64,000 nucleotides of DNA, from positions 17,266-81,265 of the forward strand of contig DFMV01000081.1 of assembly GCA_002375765.1 (NCBI GenBank), read 5' to 3'. A model generated the notes under the pieces. That model was not told the origin of the DNA and did no database searches. It saw only the letters and a program-made list of their open reading frames with translations. This DNA comes from Rhizobiales bacterium UBA3584. Lineage in GTDB: Bacteria; Pseudomonadota; Alphaproteobacteria; Rhizobiales; Devosiaceae. Shown in pieces: positions 42,841 to 51,783 of this stretch (position 1 is the first letter of the stretch; each line of letters opens with the position of its first letter). The position numbers were made by a program, and so were the translations under genes.

Positions 42841-44292
42841 ATGTTCAATTTCGATCATCAAGTGATCATCGCCGGAGGCGGCCCGACAGGACTGATGCTG
42901 GCGGGCGAGCTGGCGTTGGCGGGCGCAGATGTCGCCATTGTTGAGCAGCGGCCAAACCAGGAGGTTGAGGGCTCCCGAGCGGGCGGCCTGCACCCGCGCT
43001 CAATCGAAGTCCTCGACCAACGTGGCATTGCCGATCGATTCATCGCCCAAGGCGAGAAGCACCATGTGGTCCATTTTGCCGGAGCGCTTCTCGATGCCAG
43101 CGATCGCCCGTCCCGTCACAATTACACACTCGCACTGTGGCAGGAGAAAATCGAACTGGGCCTCGCCGAATGGGTTTCGGAACTACCGGCGAAATTCTAT
43201 CGCAGCTGCAAGGTTACCGGCTTCACCGAGCGCGATGACGGCGTATCCGTCGCCCTGGATGATGGCCGGTCACTGGGCGCGCAATATCTTGTCGGTTGCG
43301 ATGGCGGGCGCAGCATCGTGCGCAAGAAGGCCGGCATCGGTTTTCCGGGCTGGGATTCCGATATCAGCTATCTGATCTTCGAAGCGGAGATGTCGGGCCC
43401 GCAACTTGGCATCCGTCACGGCCCGAAAGGTCTTTATGCCATCGGTCCGCTGGACGGCGAAAATCGCTTCCGCGGCGTGATAACCGAGCAAGAACTCGAA
43501 CGGGGAGACGGACCCGATATCCATGACCTGCGCCGGGCGCTGGCCGCGGCGTATGGCACCGATTTCAGCGTTCGCAACGTCACCTGGCTCTCACGCTTCA
43601 CCGATGCCGCGCGTCAGGCCGAAACCTATCGCAAAGGCAGGATCCTTGTGGCGGGCGACGCCGCCCATGTCCACTCCCCCGCAGGAGGACAGGGGCTGAA
43701 CATCGGGCTACAGGATGCCGTCAATTTGGGCTGGAAACTCGGCCAGGTGGTCAGGGGAATTTCAGCGGACGATTTGCTGAACTCCTATCATACAGAGCGA
43801 CACCCCATCGGAGTGGCCCTGCTCAAAAGCACCCTTGCGCTGACCGCGCTGAATCGTGGCGACGAACGGACCAATGCCCTGCGTGAGATGATGGCCAAAG
43901 TGATGCAAATGGACGGGCCGCGAAAATGGTATGCGGCACAGATGTCCGGATTGGACGTGCATTACGACCTTGGCGAGGGTCACCCACTGTTGGGGCGGCG
44001 GATGCCCGATCTCGACATCACGACCGCAAACGGCCCGACGACGGTCTTCAATCTTCTTTACGATGCCCGGCCGGTGCTGCTGACCTTAGGCGAAACCGAG
44101 AACTTCGATATCGCGGATCGGGAAAACCGCATCAAGCTGGTTGAAGCGACGTTGGAGGGAACCATCGAGCTTCCCGTCATCGGTGCGGTCGAAACGCCTG
44201 CGGCAGTCCTGATCCGGCCCGATGGACATGTTGCCTGGGTCAAGGATGGGAATCCTGGAAGCCTTGGCGGTGCAATCGCCAAGTGGTTTTGA
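42841..44292 (+). CDS. FAD-dependent aromatic/polyketide-type monooxygenase (PgaE/RdmE-like)
   Basis: This is a class A flavin monooxygenase, 483 aa, probably hydroxylating a polycyclic or aromatic compound or inactivating an antibiotic. It has VIIAGGGPTGLMLAGELALAG (FAD binding), a VEGSRAGGLHPRSIEVLDQRG segment, the DG motif YLVGCDGGRSIVRKKAGI and the GD motif LVAGDAAHVHSPAGGQGLNI. It has a C-terminal region ending with RPDGHVAWV, as in the PgaE/RdmE/RifMO type. ATG 42841 is close to a GAGGCTGAG. It is divergent from the DUF3237/PhzS-like pair and may have been gained separately. Confidence 0.88.
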   Translation: MFNFDHQVIIAGGGPTGLMLAGELALAGADVAIVEQRPNQEVEGSRAGGLHPRSIEVLDQRGIADRFIAQGEKHHVVHFAGALLDASDRPSRHNYTLALWQEKIELGLAEWVSELPAKFYRSCKVTGFTERDDGVSVALDDGRSLGAQYLVGCDGGRSIVRKKAGIGFPGWDSDISYLIFEAEMSGPQLGIRHGPKGLYAIGPLDGENRFRGVITEQELERGDGPDIHDLRRALAAAYGTDFSVRNVTWLSRFTDAARQAETYRKGRILVAGDAAHVHSPAGGQGLNIGLQDAVNLGWKLGQVVRGISADDLLNSYHTERHPIGVALLKSTLALTALNRGDERTNALREMMAKVMQMDGPRKWYAAQMSGLDVHYDLGEGHPLLGRRMPDLDITTANGPTTVFNLLYDARPVLLTLGETENFDIADRENRIKLVEATLEGTIELPVIGAVETPAAVLIRPDGHVAWVKDGNPGSLGGAIAKWF

Positions 44293-44325
44293 CCGCAACG
44301 TGGTACTGACGGGGAATGGAGCAAG

Positions 44326-44589
44326 GTGGGTGTCCTGTATGATCGTTCGGTTCACTGGATGGGCCATCGACCGGCGTACGGCGAGTTCTGGCATGGCACC
44401 TGGGAGAACGGCAGAAGCTATATTCGGCGCATCGATCCTTCTAGCGGTGAAGTGCTGCAGCGACTGGACATGCCGGGCGGGACGGCGGTTTCGGGCCTCG
44501 AATCCGATGGCGGCGACCGCTTTTTCTGCGGGGGCGGAGACGGCCCGGTGGTCCGCTCGATCCGAAGACCGAGCCGTATCGTCCCGTAG
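44326..44589 (+). pseudogene. C-terminal fragment of a beta-propeller / glutamine-cyclotransferase-like protein
   Basis: From GTG 44326 the 87-residue frame reads VHWMGHRPAYGEFWHGTWEN, RSYIRRIDPSSGEVLQRLDM and VSGLESDGGDRFFCGGGDG and ends VVRSIRRPSR. These are repeated-blade phrases of propeller proteins such as glutamine-cyclotransferase relatives, but the usual first two-thirds are missing. I therefore read it as a truncated remnant. The rest of the 440-bp gap up to 44731 shows nothing else. Confidence 0.4.
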
Positions 44590-44731
44590 TGATCGGGAAC
44601 ACCCCCTCGCCTCGGTCCATGCCGGCTTGCGGAACGCCATCTTTTGTCTGAAGCTTCCGAACAGTTCCGAGATTGCACGAACGCATGGCCCACTCTAGCG
44701 AACCCGCCAGTCTCTGGCGCAAGGAAACAAA

Positions 44732-45379
44732 ATGAGTTTCGTCAACAGAACCGAGGCTGGTCGCAGGCTGGCGAGGGCCCTCGCAGATTATCGGGACATG
44801 GAGCCGGTCGTTTTTGCCCTGCCCCGTGGCGGCGTTCCTGTGGCTGCCGAAATCGCCGAAGCGTTTTCAGTGCCCCTGCATCTTCTCATCGTCCGCAAGA
44901 TAGGCGTGCCGGGCCAGCCAGAGCTTGCCGCTGGTGCGGTTGTCGATGCCGAACACCCGATCGTCGTGCGCAACGACGATGTGATCCGCGGCGCACGGGT
45001 TTCAGAAGCCGAATTCGAAAAGGCGATGCGGGACGAAGTTGAGGAGATCAAACGCCGCCGTTCCGTTTATGTGGGTGAACGAGCATATCCGGAGATCAAG
45101 GACAGGATCGTGATTGTCGTGGATGACGGCATCGCGACGGGAGCGACAATGCGAGCGGCTCTGCGGGGGTTGCGCAGCCGCGGCCCCCGACAGATCGTGG
45201 TGGCGACCCCTGTCGCGCCGAGCGAGACGCTGAATCTGTTCACACAGGCCGATCAGGTCGTCTGTCTTGAGCGTTTCAGCGATTTCGGCTCGATCGGGGA
45301 ATATTACGGCGATTTCCGCCAGGTCGACGATGCCGAAGTCATAGCGGCTCTTGAGAAGTCCAGGCGCGCCGAGCGCTAG
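44732..45379 (+). CDS. Phosphoribosyltransferase family protein
   Basis: This is a type I PRTase-fold protein, 215 aa. It has the PRPP-binding signature VIVVDDGIATGATMRAALRGL and an N-terminal ALPRGGVPVAAEIAEAF (the PPi loop region). It also has a GQPELAAGAV stretch seen in the group annotated 'predicted phosphoribosyltransferase'. The true substrate of this group is unknown. It ends face-to-face with the next minus-strand gene, the two stop codons sharing the tetranucleotide CTAG. Confidence 0.9.
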   Translation: MSFVNRTEAGRRLARALADYRDMEPVVFALPRGGVPVAAEIAEAFSVPLHLLIVRKIGVPGQPELAAGAVVDAEHPIVVRNDDVIRGARVSEAEFEKAMRDEVEEIKRRRSVYVGERAYPEIKDRIVIVVDDGIATGATMRAALRGLRSRGPRQIVVATPVAPSETLNLFTQADQVVCLERFSDFGSIGEYYGDFRQVDDAEVIAALEKSRRAER

Positions 45380-45843
45380 GCCGGGCGGTCAAGCGCAGCG
45401 ATGTGACGCTCGATCTCGGACGTCGGATGATTGACGAGATCGCTGGCAAGCTCAGTGACAATCCTGTCGCGGTTCGCCTTTCCGGTGCTCCGAAGGACGC
45501 CCAAGGCCTTCGGCGGGGCCACAATCACTATCCGGGTCGACTTGCGCTCCTCGGCTATGCGGTCGAGTTCCCGCGCCGTTTCACTGAGAAACGCCACTTC
45601 GGCCTCGGCGTGCCGGTCGGTCTGATCTGAGCCGCTGCGCGAGCCGTCATGGCTGTCATAGACCCGCGTCGGACGGTCCCGGCCCATATCACGGGCGGGC
45701 GGGTGAGGCTCTACCTGTACGCTCAAAGGCTTGAGATTGGGTGCCTTCTCATCGCCGGCATTCTCAAAAAACAGCGCCTTGGCGCCATCGCAGACGAGAA
45801 CCAGTGTGTCCTTGGGAAAAATTGGCCGGCGGGAAGCGCGCAT
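45376..45843 (-). CDS. Host attachment family protein
   Basis: This belongs to the family named for a protein needed for attachment to host cells in Agrobacterium, with a release-factor-like (baeRF) fold; its biochemical role is unclear. From ATG 45843 it is about 155 aa, near family length. The pattern is PKDTLVLVCDGAKALFFENA at the N-terminus, a charged middle with DMGRDRPTRVYDSHDGSRS, and the C-terminal IVIVAPPKALGVLRS with SDLVNHPTSEIERHI. ATG 45870 is an alternative start. It is convergent with the phosphoribosyltransferase. Confidence 0.85.
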   Translation of the reverse strand: MRASRRPIFPKDTLVLVCDGAKALFFENAGDEKAPNLKPLSVQVEPHPPARDMGRDRPTRVYDSHDGSRSGSDQTDRHAEAEVAFLSETARELDRIAEERKSTRIVIVAPPKALGVLRSTGKANRDRIVTELASDLVNHPTSEIERHIAALDRPA

Positions 45844-45866
45844 GACCGAGACCTCGCAACTACTTT

Positions 45867-46223
45867 TCAATGGTGCGGAAGGCGTGGTCGCGATCCGCTG
45901 CGGCCAATGTTGTCCCGCTCGGCGCTACCAGCATTGATCGGGATCAGTTGGGGCGACGCCCGAGGATTGAGATTCACGCCGGCGAGATCGGTTTCGAACT
46001 TGCGTGTTTGATCGTCCAAGGGCAGCAGTTTCGCGCGCTCATGCGTCCAGCGAAGCGCATCTGGTGAAATGATCTTCACTAGCCATCCCGATGCACCATT
46101 CTGGCTCACGAGAAAGTCCGGATCCGAGTTTGCTTCGGCGGAGCGTAACCGTCGTTGATCGGCGTCAAGGACCGTCGCCAACTCGAAGACGTGCAGCCTG
46201 CTATCGCCAATCAAGGTTTTCAC
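45867..46223 (-). CDS. Hypothetical protein, uncertain
   Basis: This minus-strand frame from GTG 46223 gives about 118 aa including LIGDSRLHVFELATVLDADQ and FLVSQNGASGWLVKIISPDA with a TRKFETDLAGVN tail. Composition looks protein-like rather than random, but there is no recognisable family and no clear ribosome-binding site. It fills the 390-bp gap between the host-attachment gene and the Gfo/Idh gene. It could be real, a remnant, or nothing. Confidence 0.25.
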   Translation of the reverse strand: MKTLIGDSRLHVFELATVLDADQRRLRSAEANSDPDFLVSQNGASGWLVKIISPDALRWTHERAKLLPLDDQTRKFETDLAGVNLNPRASPQLIPINAGSAERDNIGRSGSRPRLPHH

Positions 46224-46260
46224 CCAGATGGACTGGCGGGGAGTTTGTCTGCTGGTGGCG

Positions 46261-47274
46261 CTAAATTTGCACTGGCGCCCAACTATTGCTGCGTTCGCTG
46301 GCAAAGATGGCATCGAGCACGGCCATATTGATGATCGCATCGGCCACGTCGTGCTCAAGCGGCTGCTTTGCAGTTATGGCTCGGGCAAAGGCGTTGGCCT
46401 GCTCAGTATATTGATCACAGGCGGGCACAATCTCGCGGCGCGCCAATTCTCCACCCAGGCTTTCCCCTTTGTCGATCACGATCGCAGTATGCCGATCGGC
46501 CGGCGCATTGAACGGAATTGCTATCTCGAGCCGGCCCGATGGCCCCAGGATCTCCAGAGACTGGGCCGGTACGAGCTGGGTGGCGCTGGTAAAGTTCAGT
46601 TGGCGCCCCTCGCCGAAATCGAGCAACACGCTGGCCAACCGATCGGTGCCGAAACCGGGGTCGCGATCAATCAGCGCCAGGGCGCGCACGGGCGTAGCCT
46701 CAAAGAAATACCGACCGGCCACAACCGCGTAGCAGCCGATATCGAGTAGCCCCCCGCCCCCGATCTCGGCCTTGTTGCGCACATTGTCCGGTTCGACGTT
46801 GTGATAGGCGAAAAGCGCTCGCATCGCTTTGACCTCCCCCAGCTCGCCGGACCGCACAATTTCCCTGGCCCGCTTCCACTGGGGGTGATGGCGCACCATG
46901 AAGGCTTCCCCTATCAGGATCCCCTCTGGCGCCGACCGGAGGCGTCGGGCGTCGTCTGCGGTGATGCCGATAGGCTTTTCACAGAGCACATGCTTGCCCT
47001 TGCTTGCCGCCGCCAGGGTAAAATCGACGTGCAGATGATTGGGCAGTGGATTATAGACGGCGTCGATCTGGGGGTCGTCGAGCAACTGCTCATAGCTGCC
47101 GTACGCCCTTGGTATGGCAAACCGGTCGGCAACCGCCTGGGCTCGCGCCCCATTGCGCGATGCAATCGCAACGATCTCGGCGTGGGGCGATTTGAGCAGT
47201 CCGGGAATGACGTGATTGATGCCGATGGCTGCGGTGGACAAGATTCCCCAGCGGATTTTTTTGTCCCTACTCAT
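46261..47274 (-). CDS. Gfo/Idh/MocA family oxidoreductase
   Basis: This is a cytoplasmic NAD(P)-dependent dehydrogenase, about 337 aa from ATG 47274. It has the Rossmann fold IRWGILSTAAIGINHVIPGL, the EKP motif HVLCEKPIGIT and GGGLLDIGCYAV further on. It likely acts on a sugar or sugar acid linked to the transporter of this locus. It is the last gene of the long minus-strand acid-sugar unit, 57 bases after the UPF0303 gene. The upstream ATG at 47310 would add a non-family leader. Confidence 0.9.
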   Translation of the reverse strand: MSRDKKIRWGILSTAAIGINHVIPGLLKSPHAEIVAIASRNGARAQAVADRFAIPRAYGSYEQLLDDPQIDAVYNPLPNHLHVDFTLAAASKGKHVLCEKPIGITADDARRLRSAPEGILIGEAFMVRHHPQWKRAREIVRSGELGEVKAMRALFAYHNVEPDNVRNKAEIGGGGLLDIGCYAVVAGRYFFEATPVRALALIDRDPGFGTDRLASVLLDFGEGRQLNFTSATQLVPAQSLEILGPSGRLEIAIPFNAPADRHTAIVIDKGESLGGELARREIVPACDQYTEQANAFARAITAKQPLEHDVADAIINMAVLDAIFASERSNSWAPVQI

Positions 47275-47331
47275 GCGCGGCTCCTGTTGATGGCTTGAAA
47301 GATTGAACAAGGCGGCCGGTGCGGTTGGCCT

Positions 47332-47811
47332 TCAGGGCCTGCCGTCTGCTTGCACGGCCCTGAGCGCATCGGCCACCAGGGCATGATCTGCAACGTCGGT
47401 CAGGCCGCTCACGGTGGCCGCCCCTATGACACCCGCAGAGCGCACGACGATGGGAATGCTGCCCCCGCTGGCGACGTAGTCGGCTTCGGGAATGCGCCAG
47501 CGCTTGGAAAAATCCCAGTTCTTGTGCTGGGCCTCAATACGCATATACAGCGAACTCTTGTGAAACCGCACCGCCACCGCCCGCTTGCGCCGGACCCAAT
47601 CGATATTGTCGGGCGTCGCTCCGGGCATGAGCGCGAGAAAGACCGGTGCATTGCCATGGGAAACTTCAATGGCGATCGGCAAGCTCTGGCGTGTTGCGGC
47701 ATCGCGGATATAGGCCCCGATGGCCCAGGCGACGGCATAATCGAAGCGCTCGAGAACGAGGCTCTGGTGTTGGGAGGTCAGCTCTTCAAGCGTTGGTTCG
47801 ATGGGGCTCAT
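47332..47811 (-). CDS. UPF0303 / heme-degrading domain-containing protein
   Basis: This small protein belongs to the UPF0303 group (DUF336-like, GlcG/HbpS fold), often next to sugar-acid genes and of unproved function. From ATG 47811, with AGGA 8 bases upstream, it is 159 aa. It has the FDYAVAWAIGAYIRDAA helix, PIAIEVSHGNAPVFLALMPG, KRAVAVRFHKSSLYM and ASGGSIPIVVRSAGVIGAAT with VSGLTDVADHALV near the end. The open frame above 47811 is shadow. It follows the SDR gene by 22 bases. Confidence 0.85.
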   Translation of the reverse strand: MSPIEPTLEELTSQHQSLVLERFDYAVAWAIGAYIRDAATRQSLPIAIEVSHGNAPVFLALMPGATPDNIDWVRRKRAVAVRFHKSSLYMRIEAQHKNWDFSKRWRIPEADYVASGGSIPIVVRSAGVIGAATVSGLTDVADHALVADALRAVQADGRP

Positions 47812-47833
47812 TGGGATGTCCTTGACTGTGGTG

Positions 47834-48607
47834 CTACATGGCGGAATAGCCGCCATCGACGTTGATGATGGCGCCGGTGACGAAGGCGGCAGCCGGCGAG
47901 CACAAGAACAGGGCGGCGCTGGCGACATCGTGCGGCTGTCCCCATCTGCCCATTGGCGTGCGCTCGAGAATGCCGCGAGAGCGTTCGGGATCGTCACGCA
48001 GACCTTGGGTAAGAGGCGTTGCGATCCAGCCGGGTGCCACTGCGTTGACGCGGATGGCATCGGGCGCATAGGCGATGGCGAGAGACTTGGTCAGTTGCGC
48101 GATACCGCCCTTGCTGGCCGCATATCCGGGCACAAGGCCGCCTCCGAAAAAGGACAGCATGGACGCCATGTTGAGAATGGCCCCGGTTGGCGATCTGGCC
48201 AAAGCAGGCCGCGCCGCCGCACAGCAGCGCATGGCACCATTAAGGTTCACCTCGACAATCTGGGCGAAAACCGATGGGTCGAGCTCTTCACCGCGCCGGA
48301 TGATCCCGGCGCAATTGACGAGGCAATCGAGTTCGCCCAGAGCAGCGACCTCGGCTTCAACAGCCGATGAGTCGCGCACATCGAGCGTGATGGCGGTCGC
48401 GCGGGACAATCGGGGGTCGGCGGCCAGGGCTTCGATTTCCTGGTCACTAACGCCGGTGACAGTGACATTGGCTCCGGCCGCGAGAAAGCCTTGCGCGATC
48501 GCCGCGCCGATGCCCGAGCTGCCACCCACCACCAGAACGTGCCTATCACAGTACCACTCCTGCGCCCAGGAAAAGCTGACAGGATCGGCTTGTATCATCG
48601 GTCTCAA
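47834..48607 (-). CDS. SDR family oxidoreductase (copy 1)
   Basis: This is a classical short-chain dehydrogenase, 257 aa (255 from ATG 48598). It has the cofactor motif VLVVGGSSGIGAAIAQGF, NCAGIIRRGEE, the catalytic Tyr-x-x-x-Lys in PGYAASKGGIAQL and RVNAVAPGWIATPL. It likely oxidises a sugar-derived hydroxyl. The outermost TTG 48607 overlaps the cupin stop (TTGA); ATG 48598 is the alternative. It is one of two SDRs of this locus and differs from that at 49916. Confidence 0.92.
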   Translation of the reverse strand: MRPMIQADPVSFSWAQEWYCDRHVLVVGGSSGIGAAIAQGFLAAGANVTVTGVSDQEIEALAADPRLSRATAITLDVRDSSAVEAEVAALGELDCLVNCAGIIRRGEELDPSVFAQIVEVNLNGAMRCCAAARPALARSPTGAILNMASMLSFFGGGLVPGYAASKGGIAQLTKSLAIAYAPDAIRVNAVAPGWIATPLTQGLRDDPERSRGILERTPMGRWGQPHDVASAALFLCSPAAAFVTGAIINVDGGYSAM

Positions 48608-49101
48608 CGAATGAACCGGTCGAGGTAGTCGGCGCCCAGCCCGACCGATTCATAGTGCTCGCGACACATGTCGATCTTGCTGAACACGTCCTCGTATCCG
48701 GTGTGCCTGTTATCGGAATCGAGATAGATCATCGAGCCGGTGATGTTGAAAAACGTGATCATTTCCGGGCAGTCTTCCGGAACCACAAGCGTATGGATTT
48801 CACCGGGTGGCTCGAAGACGTATGATCCGGTCTCGGCAACCCAGTCGTGCTCGAGATAGTGCCAGCGCCCCTTGATCACATAGCCATGCACAGGATTGGG
48901 GTGCAGGTGACGCGAGAGCACGCCCGAGCGTCTGACCCGCAAAAGATTGCACCACTGCCCCGCGAGCGTATTGAGCATGAGCGGGCGAAACCAGACGCCT
49001 TCGGCCTGGGGCACCCAGACGCGCTCGTCCTCGGGTATGGCGGGCACGGCGATCTCGGCAGCGGCCAGGACGTGCGTTGAACCGTTCATGTTCCGGTACA
49101 T
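48604..49101 (-). CDS. Cupin-domain protein, 2,4'-dihydroxyacetophenone dioxygenase-like
   Basis: This is a small cupin that probably binds a metal ion, 165 aa. The cupin core has LSRHLHPNPVHGYVIKGRWH and EPPGEIHTLVVPED, giving several candidate metal-binding histidines. The middle YLEHDWVAETGSYVFEPPGE resembles the ring-cleaving DAD dioxygenase family, although many homologues in sugar loci act on other substrates. ATG 49101 follows GGAG. It precedes the SDR at 47834. Confidence 0.83.
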   Translation of the reverse strand: MYRNMNGSTHVLAAAEIAVPAIPEDERVWVPQAEGVWFRPLMLNTLAGQWCNLLRVRRSGVLSRHLHPNPVHGYVIKGRWHYLEHDWVAETGSYVFEPPGEIHTLVVPEDCPEMITFFNITGSMIYLDSDNRHTGYEDVFSKIDMCREHYESVGLGADYLDRFIR

Positions 49102-49125
49102 ATATGGTCTCCGATCACTATGAGG

Positions 49126-49878
49126 TCAGCCCGTGGTGCCCTGCTCGGCTTTCCAGGCGCGATATTCGTCTTCCGCCGCTTCGCTGAGAGGGTAATATTT
49201 GCGCAGGTCTCCGCCCTGCGACAGACGAAGGCGCGAGAACTCTTCCCACTCCACGTGATGGCTGCAGCGCTCGATCAATTCCTCGGCCATGGCAACGGGA
49301 ACCGAGACGACGCCGTCGTCATCGGCGACGATGATGTCTCCAGGCATGACCAGAACATTGCCGCACGCGACCGGCACGTTGACAGCAAAGGGAATGATTT
49401 CGGTCTGGGCGTGATAATTGGGCGTCACGCCCCGCACCCAGATGCCAAGATCGAGTTCCTTTGCCTTGGCGGAATCGCGGATGCAGCCATCGACAACGAT
49501 GCCCGAACCGCCGCGACCGGCCAGGAACGTCAGCATCATCTCGCCGAAAATTCCGCTCGCCATATCGGCGCGCGCATCGACAACGACCATGTCGCCGGCC
49601 TGCGCGGGATAAAGCACGTGGCGATGGAGCTGCAGCTCGGGGTTCTCGTACTCGCCGGCGCCATAGATGTCTTCGCGCTTGGGCATGCACAGGAGCGTCA
49701 GTGCGGGACCGGCGACCGAATAGCCCTGCCGCAGCGCATTCGGCCCGCGCATATGCGGATTTCGAATGCCCATGAAGGAGAGTTCACTGCTTGCCGTCGC
49801 CGATCCGATTGCGGCCAGTGCGTCGCAGATGCGTTTGGCGGGACGCGTTATGTCCTTGATTTCCGATGGTGATTGCAC
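49126..49878 (-). CDS. RraA-like family protein (RNase E inhibitor / HMG-aldolase fold)
   Basis: RraA-like proteins often act not on RNase E but as aldolases or decarboxylases in sugar-acid and aromatic routes. The 250-aa protein starts at GTG 49878 behind AGGAAAGG. It has VVVDARADMASGIFGEMMLTFL, GIVVDGCIRDSAKAKEL, NYHAQTEIIPFAVNVPVACG and DIIVADDDGVVSVPVAMAEEL. The G-x(n)-DG-x-R-D motif with Asp pair is the metal/substrate site of the family. Its place between an SDR and the cupin makes an aldolase or decarboxylase role in sugar-acid breakdown likely, though this is not proven. Confidence 0.85.
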   Translation of the reverse strand: MQSPSEIKDITRPAKRICDALAAIGSATASSELSFMGIRNPHMRGPNALRQGYSVAGPALTLLCMPKREDIYGAGEYENPELQLHRHVLYPAQAGDMVVVDARADMASGIFGEMMLTFLAGRGGSGIVVDGCIRDSAKAKELDLGIWVRGVTPNYHAQTEIIPFAVNVPVACGNVLVMPGDIIVADDDGVVSVPVAMAEELIERCSHHVEWEEFSRLRLSQGGDLRKYYPLSEAAEDEYRAWKAEQGTTG

Positions 49879-49915
49879 AGCGTGCCTTTCCTGTAATGTG
49901 TATCTGCCGGACGCG

Positions 49916-50674
49916 TCAGATCCACCCGCCGTCAGCGATATGGTTCTGACCGGTGATTGCCGAGGCCTCCTCGGAGCATAAAAACAGCGTCAGCCGGGCG
50001 ATATCGTCGGGGACGAGCCGGCGCTTGAGAGCCTGACGCTCCTCGCGCATGGCATCGGCCTCGGGCGTGAGCCATTTTGCGATCTGCCGTTCGGTCATGA
50101 TCCAGCCTGGAGAAATTGCATTGACGCGGATACCGTCAGGGCCGAAATCGCGGGCCAGGGACTTGACGAGACCCAATATGCCTGCCTTTGCAGCGGTATA
50201 GAGCGGCATGCCGCCAAAACCGGCCAGCCAGGAAATCGAACTCATGCAGATGATCGATCCTCCGCCCAGTTCGCGCATGCCTTCGATCACGGCCTGGGAA
50301 GCAAAGAATTGATGCCGGAAATTGACTGCCATCAGGGCATCAAAGTCCTCCGGGGTCACATCAAGGGCCGGGTGGCGGTCATCGCGTGCAGCGTTGTTGA
50401 TCAGGATCGCGACCGGTCCCAAAGCGCTCCGCAGATCGGCGATGCCTTTGCGCAGGGCGACAATGTCGGTGATGTCCACGGCAAAAAACCGCGCCGATTG
50501 ACCTAACGCGGTCAATTGGCTCTCGAGAGCTTCGCCCTCGGTCCGGTCGATATCGAAAAATCCAACATGCGCACCCTGGGCGGCAAACGCGCGTACAATG
50601 GCGGCGCCGATGCCACCAGCACCGCCGGTCACAAGGACTGTCTTGCCTTTTAGGTCCGGATAGATCGCAGTCAT
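49916..50674 (-). CDS. SDR family oxidoreductase (copy 2)
   Basis: This is a classical short-chain dehydrogenase, 252 aa. The cofactor motif is VLVTGGAGGIGAAIVRAF with GFFDIDRTEGEAL. It has ILINNAARDDRHPA (the NNAG-like site), the catalytic PLYTAAKAGILGL and RVNAISPGWIMTERQ. ATG 50674 lies 7 bases behind the ATPase stop, so it is co-transcribed with the transporter. Together with the dehydratase and ADH genes it probably handles a sugar or sugar acid. Confidence 0.93.
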   Translation of the reverse strand: MTAIYPDLKGKTVLVTGGAGGIGAAIVRAFAAQGAHVGFFDIDRTEGEALESQLTALGQSARFFAVDITDIVALRKGIADLRSALGPVAILINNAARDDRHPALDVTPEDFDALMAVNFRHQFFASQAVIEGMRELGGGSIICMSSISWLAGFGGMPLYTAAKAGILGLVKSLARDFGPDGIRVNAISPGWIMTERQIAKWLTPEADAMREERQALKRRLVPDDIARLTLFLCSEEASAITGQNHIADGGWI

Positions 50675-50681
50675 TATCGTC

Positions 50682-51740
50682 TCACGCGCTCAATCTTGCG
50701 CCAGTTTCGGCATCAAAAAGGTGCAGCCTGTCGGGGTTGAACCGTACGGGCAAAGCGCTGCCCGGACGGCTCGAAATGCGCTCACGGAATACCCCGCTGA
50801 TGTCCGTCCCAGCGACGGTGAGGGTGACGTGGGTTTCAGAGCCGGTCGGTTCGATCGTAACGATCGTGCCCGAGAGACCGGCTTCATCAAGGACCAGATC
50901 TTCCGGCCGAACGCCGAGTTTGACCGCCTGGCCCTCGACCACACCGCGCGTCTGACCGAGAGGGACGACCGTTCCATCGCTCGCGACGAATTGGCCATTG
51001 GCGATACGGCCTTCGACAATGTTCATGGCCGGTGAACCGATGAACTCGGCGACAAACAGATTGGCCGGTTCATCGTAGAGTTCGAGCGGTGTGCCGATCT
51101 GCTCGACAATGCCGTCGTGCATCACGACTATCCTGTCGGCCATTGTCATGGCTTCGATCTGGTCGTGGGTGACGTAGATTGTAGTCGTACCCAGCCGCTG
51201 ATGAAGCGCCTTGATCTCGGTGCGCATGGCAACGCGCAATTTCGCATCGAGGTTCGAAAGCGGCTCATCAAAAAGAAACACTTCAGGATCGCGAACGATG
51301 GCGCGCCCCATGGCCACGCGCTGACGCTGGCCGCCCGAGAGTTGGCGCGGGTAGCGATCGAGCAGCTTTTCAAGCCCCAGGATACGCGCTGCATCATCAA
51401 CGCGCCGCGTGACTTCGGGCTTGGGGGTACGCGCAAGATGAAGCGAGAACCCCATATTCTGGGCGACTGTCTTGTGGGGATAGAGCGCATAGCTCTGGAA
51501 AACCATGGCGATGTCGCGCTGTTTGGGCGGCAGATCGTTGACCACCCGCTCCGCGATGGAAATCGTGCCGCCCGATATCTCTTCGAGGCCAGCAATCATC
51601 CGCAACAGCGTGGATTTCCCGCAGCCCGACGGGCCGACGAGTATGACAAATTCCCCGTCGGCAATATCGAGTGAGACTCCATGAAGGACCTCTACCGCCC
51701 CATACGCCTTGCGCGCTTCCTTTATCGATACCGTACCCAT
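50682..51740 (-). CDS. Sugar ABC transporter ATP-binding protein (MalK/UgpC type)
   Basis: This is the ATPase of the second CUT1 importer, 352 aa. It shows Walker A ([17 protein letters not shown]), the signature [16 protein letters not shown], Walker B ([15 protein letters not shown]) and the switch His ([15 protein letters not shown]). The C-terminal OB domain has [12 protein letters not shown] and GVRPEDLV. It belongs to the binding protein and permeases at 52646-55632, but an aldo/keto reductase gene is placed between them and it. The last gene before it is separated by 43 bases. Confidence 0.93.
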   Translation of the reverse strand: MGTVSIKEARKAYGAVEVLHGVSLDIADGEFVILVGPSGCGKSTLLRMIAGLEEISGGTISIAERVVNDLPPKQRDIAMVFQSYALYPHKTVAQNMGFSLHLARTPKPEVTRRVDDAARILGLEKLLDRYPRQLSGGQRQRVAMGRAIVRDPEVFLFDEPLSNLDAKLRVAMRTEIKALHQRLGTTTIYVTHDQIEAMTMADRIVVMHDGIVEQIGTPLELYDEPANLFVAEFIGSPAMNIVEGRIANGQFVASDGTVVPLGQTRGVVEGQAVKLGVRPEDLVLDEAGLSGTIVTIEPTGSETHVTLTVAGTDISGVFRERISSRPGSALPVRFNPDRLHLFDAETGARLSA

Positions 51741-51783
51741 TGTCAGTTCCCGTCTGTCGCATTCGCTTGGTGTAAAATGGTGC

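Noticed and set aside
44732..45843. Possible phage-defence or toxin system (phosphoribosyltransferase with host-attachment protein)
   Set aside because: No nuclease, helicase, reverse transcriptase or toxin motif is nearby, and the two genes are convergent rather than co-transcribed.
49126..49878. True RNase E inhibitor RraA
   Set aside because: The length of 250 aa and the sugar-acid context favour the RraA-like aldolase/decarboxylase group over the 160-aa ribonuclease regulator.
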